8,800 nt of DNA, taken from assembly GCA_031279895.1 (NCBI GenBank), contig JAITHR010000284.1, positions 1 through 8,800 on the forward strand. Direction: 5' to 3'. Every line of letters starts with the position of its first letter. Position 1 is the stretch's first letter. The stretch is from Spirochaetaceae bacterium. GTDB lineage: Bacteria; Spirochaetota; Spirochaetia; Treponematales; Breznakiellaceae. Below the pieces are notes generated by a model. It did no database searches. It was not told where the DNA came from and saw nothing but the letters and a program-made list of their open reading frames with translations. Shown in pieces: positions 5,812 to 8,800 of the stretch. The position numbers and the translations under genes were made by a program.

Positions 5812-6532
5812 AATCAACCTCCGCCGCGTTAAAAACCGGCCCGTCCGCGCAGCAGCGCCGGCTACCGCGGCTGGTTCGCACCGCGCATCCCAAGCACGCG
5901 CCCACGCCGCAGGCCATCCGCTTCTCCATGCTCACCGCGCACCGAACCCCCGCGTGTCCGCAGGAGCGGGCAAGGGCCTTTAACATCGAGTCCGGCCCGC
6001 ACGCATACACCGCCTCATACCTTGCGACGTCCAAGAAGTCCAGTATCCGGCCCCGTGTTCCGGCGCTCCCGTCCTCGCTTGCGATAACCAGGCGACGGGG
6101 CGAGACGCGGGAAATGCCGAAGGGCCGGGACCGGAAGCCTCCGTAAAAATCGTAAGATCCGTCGGGAAGGGACCGCGCAAGGGCAGCCACCGGCGCCGCG
6201 CCCGCGCCGCCCGCCACAAGCGCGGCAAAGCCCCGCGGCGCGTCCCAGCCGTTCCCCAGAGGCCCCGTAAGTTCCGCAGCCTCGCCGGTGGGCAGGGAGA
6301 GAAGCTCGCCGGTTCCCGCGCCCCGCAGGACCACGAGAAAACTCACCCAGTCTTCCCCGAAGTCCGCGGCGCTGAGCGGGCGGGCAAGGAACACCGCGCT
6401 TCGGACAGGCTTTACCATGAAAAACTGCCCCGCACGGGGAAGGGGACCTGGCCATGAGAAGGTGAGAGCCGCTACGGTTTCGGAGAGAAACGACGCGGCG
6501 CGGAGTTTGACGGTATGGCGGGCGGCGGTCAT
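5801..6532 (-). CDS. pyrK: Dihydroorotate dehydrogenase electron-transfer subunit (FAD, 2Fe-2S)
   Basis: 243 residues, close to the family's usual length (about 250-260). It carries electrons from PyrD's FMN via a [2Fe-2S] cluster and FAD to NAD+. Seen in order: FAD-binding RPLS (51-54), GTGELLSL (73-80), GPLGNGW (90-96), a glycine-rich nucleotide motif GGAGAAPV (108-115, where relatives usually have an Ile after the glycines), YACGPDSML (177-184), and the cluster motif MACGVGACLGC (206-216) with Cys208, Cys213, Cys216 and Cys227 or 228, ending DGPVF. The frame is open upstream to 6781, but that part lies inside pyrF and is not PyrK-like. The ATG at 6532 overlaps the pyrF stop as ATGA. There is no Shine-Dalgarno sequence, so translation probably depends on ribosomes finishing pyrF. 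Confidence 0.93.
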   Translation of the reverse strand: MTAARHTVKLRAASFLSETVAALTFSWPGPLPRAGQFFMVKPVRSAVFLARPLSAADFGEDWVSFLVVLRGAGTGELLSLPTGEAAELTGPLGNGWDAPRGFAALVAGGAGAAPVAALARSLPDGSYDFYGGFRSRPFGISRVSPRRLVIASEDGSAGTRGRILDFLDVARYEAVYACGPDSMLKALARSCGHAGVRCAVSMEKRMACGVGACLGCAVRTSRGSRRCCADGPVFNAAEVDFDA

Positions 6533-7416
6533 GGGGAGCCGGAACCGCCGGAGGCCGCCGTGAGAGCGTCCCGCATGGAAAGGGCCGCGAGGCGGGCGGC
6601 TTCCACCGCGTATACGATGTCCGGCTCCTCCGGCGCGCCGCCTGACGCGGACCAGGCGGTGAGTAGGGAACGGGAAGCGTTCACCACCCCGCCGTTGCCG
6701 CGCCGAAGGAGCCGCGCCGCGTCCGCCGCGGTCCCGCCCTGAGCGCCGTAACCCGGTATGAGAAAAAAGAGGTTTTGCCACGCTTCCCGCATGGCCGCGT
6801 CTTCGACAATGTCGGTACAGCCCATCACCGCGCCGAAGGCCCCGTATCCGTGTTTTCCCGTGTACGACCGCGCAAGAGCGGAAAGCCTGTCTCCCACGGC
6901 GCGGGCAACCGTGCCGCCCGCTTTAAGATCGCACCGCTGGAAATCCCGCGCCCCCTTGTTGGAGGTTTTTACCAGCACAAACGCGCCTTTGGCTTTACGC
7001 TCCGCGTAATCGAGCCAGGGTTCAAGGGAATCCATGCCCATATACGGGGAGAGGGTAACAAAATCCGCCTCGAATTCCCCGTCAAAGTGTGCGCGGGCGT
7101 AGCGGGATGCGGTGTCCGCAATATCTCCGCGCTTGATGTCCCCGATAACAAGCCCCCCCTTGTCCCGAATGAAGCGCAGGGTTTTGGCGTACACCGCAAG
7201 ACCTTCCAGTCCCAGGGCCTCGTAATAGGCAATCTGTACCTTGAAACAGGCGGCGCTGTCGAGAAGTCCGTCAACCAGCGCCAGATTATACGACAAAATA
7301 CCCTGAACTCCCGATCTTCGCGCCGCAGGCGGCAGGTATTCCGGCGCGGTATCCAATCCCACGCACACCGGCCCTTTCCGCGCCACAGCTTCGTAGAGTC
7401 TGTCGACAGCATACAT
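6529..7416 (-). CDS. pyrF: Orotidine 5'-phosphate decarboxylase (long, type 2 form)
   Basis: Converts OMP to UMP, the last step of de novo pyrimidine synthesis. 295 residues fits the longer type 2 subfamily (about 270-300) and not the 230-residue type 1. VCVGLDTAP (17-25), ACFKVQIAYYEA (56-67), the catalytic GDIKRGDIADT (92-102, Lys95 and Asp98), LSPYMGMDS (122-130), FVLVKTSNKGA (146-156) and the late FLIPGYGAQGG loop for the phosphate are all visible. The ATG at 7416 has AAGGAA 7 nt upstream. The 56-nt gap to the preceding nucleotidase gene has no clear promoter, so they are probably one transcript. The last ten residues (AASGGSGSP end) are an extension whose DNA, GGCCTCCGGCGGTTCCGGC, resembles the mini-hairpin module, but in another phase; this link is weak. 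Confidence 0.94.
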   Translation of the reverse strand: MYAVDRLYEAVARKGPVCVGLDTAPEYLPPAARRSGVQGILSYNLALVDGLLDSAACFKVQIAYYEALGLEGLAVYAKTLRFIRDKGGLVIGDIKRGDIADTASRYARAHFDGEFEADFVTLSPYMGMDSLEPWLDYAERKAKGAFVLVKTSNKGARDFQRCDLKAGGTVARAVGDRLSALARSYTGKHGYGAFGAVMGCTDIVEDAAMREAWQNLFFLIPGYGAQGGTAADAARLLRRGNGGVVNASRSLLTAWSASGGAPEEPDIVYAVEAARLAALSMRDALTAASGGSGSP

Positions 7417-7472
7417 GATTACGTTCCTTAATTTACCTTAGTTTCTTTAATTCAGCGGCGGCGCGGGTGCTT

Positions 7473-8126
7473 TCACGGCGCAGGCGGCGCGTTCCAGCTA
7501 TGAAGCAGGCCGGTAATCTCCCGAAGGCTCCTTATCCTGCGGTGCGGGAAATCAGGATAGGCGTCATGTTCGTCGAGAAGCGCGCCTTTGCCGCCCAAAT
7601 CCTGATACCCTTCCACAAAGCGGGGTATGTCATCGACGAACAGGGTCGTGTCCGGCGCGGTTCCCAAAGCATCCAGCACCCGCCGGAACACCTCCGGCGC
7701 GGGCTTTCCCTTGAACCGGTTCCAGCGTATATCAAAGACCCGCGTGAAAAGGTCTTCCACCCCAAGGCGCCGCAAGACCCGATCCGCGTGTTCCCGAGGC
7801 GAGTTGGTAAGTATGGCGCAGGGTATCGGGAGGGACTGGAGGAAAGAACGGAGATGAGGATCCGGAGGGAGAAAGTCCGCTTCCCCTTCGGGATGGATTG
7901 TTTTGTAGTAGCCTTCAATATCGGTGAGCCCCTTTTCGGCCACAAGCCATTCCAGCGTGGTGCTGTAACGGGTTATCCACTTTTTACGCTCCCGCATAGC
8001 CTCTTCCGGCGGGATATTGAGGTAGTGTGAGACGAAGGTAACGATACGCTTTCCTACGCTGTCTTCCAAGCCGTGGCGGGCCGAATAGAGGGTATTATCC
8101 AAGTCAAAAAGCACGTATTTAATCAT
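7473..8126 (-). CDS. HAD-superfamily hydrolase, probable pyrimidine 5'-nucleotidase
   Basis: 217 residues with all four HAD motifs: DLDNT (8-12, nucleophile Asp8 and acid/base Asp10), ILTNSP (105-110), Lys141 in KGKPAPEVF, and FVDDIPRF (163-170, Asp165 and Asp166). The FDLDNTLYSARHGL start and helical cap (about 17-90) are typical of the SDT1/YjjG-like group that removes phosphate from pyrimidine nucleotides. Its place at the head of a pyrF-pyrK-pyrD run supports that role, though other phosphorylated substrates are possible. It may balance UMP or clear damaged pyrimidine nucleotides (inference). The ATG at 8126 is fixed by homology of the N-terminus, but it has no good Shine-Dalgarno sequence, and a consensus -10 box ends only 5 nt upstream, so the mRNA may be leaderless. 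Confidence 0.85.
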   Translation of the reverse strand: MIKYVLFDLDNTLYSARHGLEDSVGKRIVTFVSHYLNIPPEEAMRERKKWITRYSTTLEWLVAEKGLTDIEGYYKTIHPEGEADFLPPDPHLRSFLQSLPIPCAILTNSPREHADRVLRRLGVEDLFTRVFDIRWNRFKGKPAPEVFRRVLDALGTAPDTTLFVDDIPRFVEGYQDLGGKGALLDEHDAYPDFPHRRIRSLREITGLLHSWNAPPAP

Positions 8127-8131
8127 GGCTC

Positions 8132-8161
8132 ATTATAGCTTCCCGACCCCTTTAAAGTAAA
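8132..8161 (-). promoter_or_regulatory. Promoter of the nucleotidase-pyrF-pyrK-pyrD operon
   Basis: On the minus strand a perfect TATAAT (8137-8132) lies 18 nt after TTTACT (8161-8156; four of six match TTGACA). A start site 6-8 nt beyond the -10 box falls on the ATG at 8126 or within a base or two of it. No attenuator leader or PyrR-type RNA element can fit in such a transcript. Confidence 0.6.
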
Positions 8162-8174
8162 TACGTTTTTCCCC

Positions 8175-8224
8175 AAGGCCTCCGGCCCGGCGCCCCTAAG
8201 CGGAATCCGCCGGCTTTGAGGCGC
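8175..8224 (-). repeat. Repeat module downstream of the TPR gene
   Basis: On the minus strand GCGCCTCAAAGCCGGCGG (8224-8207) matches plus 186-200 and continues like plus 4214-4241 (TCCGCTT-GGGG). A GGCC-GGA-GGCC mini-hairpin (8188-8178) of the same design follows. GCGCCTC and GGGGCGC at the two ends can pair into a 7-bp stem around the unit, so it might end the TPR transcript, but there is no U-tract. Confidence 0.6.
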
Positions 8225-8243
8225 ACCCCACACCGCCCTATTG

Positions 8244-8800
8244 TTACCAACCCTGCCTTTTGGCGTTCCGCGCCGCGTCAAGATTTTTCTTTGCCACTGG
8301 GAAATTCGGCTCAAGGGTAAGCGCCTGACTGTAGTCCTCGATGGCGCGGTCGTAGTTTCTTGTGCTGTAATAGGCATTACCGCGATTATTGTAAATCATC
8401 GCGTCATTTGGGTTAAGTCGAAGCGCCTGCGTGTAGTCCGCGATGGCACGGTCGTACTCCTTTTTATAGTAATATGCGTGGCCGCGGTTATTATAATTGG
8501 TGGCGTTGTAATATGAAAACTTAATCGCCTGATTATAGTCCGCGATGGCACGGTCATACTCATCTTTTTCGAGATATGCTCTGCCGCGTTTGCTGTACGC
8601 GGAGCCGTTATTCGGATCAAGCCTAATCGCCTCGGTAACTTCACCAATCGCCTCGTCATAATCTTCCCGATTGACGAAATGATCCCCCCGCTTTATGAAG
8701 TCTTCAGGCCGCTTTTCCGGCTCCCTCGCGCTCGTTCTGGTTTGAGATTCCTGATAAGACGACGCCCAATCACGGGAAGAATACGCTGAATCGCGATTGG
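8244..8800 (-). CDS. TPR-repeat protein, C-terminal 184 residues
   Basis: The gene runs off the right edge; the first full codon starts at 8798 and the TAA is at 8246-8244. After a Ser/Glu-rich stretch (visible residues 1-30) come four tetratricopeptide repeats of about 34 residues (31-64, 65-97, 98-132, 133-166), with consensus YDRAI-DY-QAL-L-PN followed by YNNRG-AYY, and a short basic end AKRQGW. TPRs form helical scaffolds for protein-protein contacts; the partner cannot be told from here. Repeats two and three share almost identical DNA (GACCGTGCCATCGCGGACTA in both), pointing to recent internal duplication. Sel1-like repeats are excluded by the spacing. The missing N-terminus would show whether it is a lipoprotein or secreted. 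Confidence 0.88.
   Translation of the reverse strand, partial: NRDSAYSSRDWASSYQESQTRTSAREPEKRPEDFIKRGDHFVNREDYDEAIGEVTEAIRLDPNNGSAYSKRGRAYLEKDEYDRAIADYNQAIKFSYYNATNYNNRGHAYYYKKEYDRAIADYTQALRLNPNDAMIYNNRGNAYYSTRNYDRAIEDYSQALTLEPNFPVAKKNLDAARNAKRQGW

Noticed and set aside
6533..6781. N-terminal extension of pyrK to an ATG at 6781
   Set aside because: The added 83 residues are Arg/Gly-rich shadow of pyrF; PyrK homology begins just after the ATG at 6532, which overlaps the pyrF stop as ATGA.

Overview
The window looks like a high-GC bacterial chromosome segment, most likely from a spirochete of the Treponema type. This rests on the tetratricopeptide-repeat protein at the right edge, whose DRAI-DY-QAL-L-PN repeats are very common in treponemes, on the low-complexity surface protein, and on the gene mix. 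There is no rRNA or other strong taxonomic marker, so the assignment is tentative.

Layout, left to right. (1) The last 56 codons of a ClpB-type chaperone run off the left edge on the plus strand. (2) Positions 174-517 hold no gene: two repeat modules, a perfect 10-bp-stem hairpin and a strong terminator. (3) A minus-strand block (518-4082), read right to left, consists of an FtsX/MacB-type permease, its LolD/MacB-type ATPase and a DUF4418 membrane protein. These are joined by zero or 4-nt spacing and driven by a near-consensus sigma70 promoter (4130-4158). Directly behind them lies a start-less fragment of an Ala/Thr/Val-rich surface protein. (4) Positions 4083-4872 hold no gene; apart from the promoter, this stretch is built from short dispersed repeat modules. 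(5) A pyrimidine cluster, also on the minus strand, reads HAD-family (pyrimidine) 5'-nucleotidase, pyrF, pyrK, pyrD (class 1B). pyrF/pyrK and pyrK/pyrD overlap and look translationally coupled. It is preceded by a promoter whose -10 box ends 5 nt before the first ATG. (6) The C-terminal part of a TPR protein runs off the right edge.

The metabolic logic is clear for the pyr cluster. PyrD plus the PyrK electron-transfer subunit makes orotate with NAD+, PyrF makes UMP from OMP, and the nucleotidase may trim pyrimidine nucleotides. The phosphoribosyltransferase PyrE is not in the window. The ABC module probably handles a periplasmic or membrane substrate; the sequence does not say which.

The most unusual content is a modular repeat family. 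Its core is a 13-nt mini-hairpin (5-bp stem, 3-nt loop) in two stem versions, CAGCC/GGCTG and CCGTC/GACGG, followed by a tail that is either TTTCATAAGC-like or GCATGGCC-like. Longer modules are attached to some copies. Copies sit at the very 3' ends of clpB, the DUF4418 gene and pyrD, in the same orientation and the same reading phase, where they supply the last few codons and the stop. One long copy occurs as a 64-bp gapless inverted pair (230-293 and 4772-4835) that brackets the surface-fragment/DUF4418/ABC block. This suggests that repeats mark rearrangement or insertion boundaries here.
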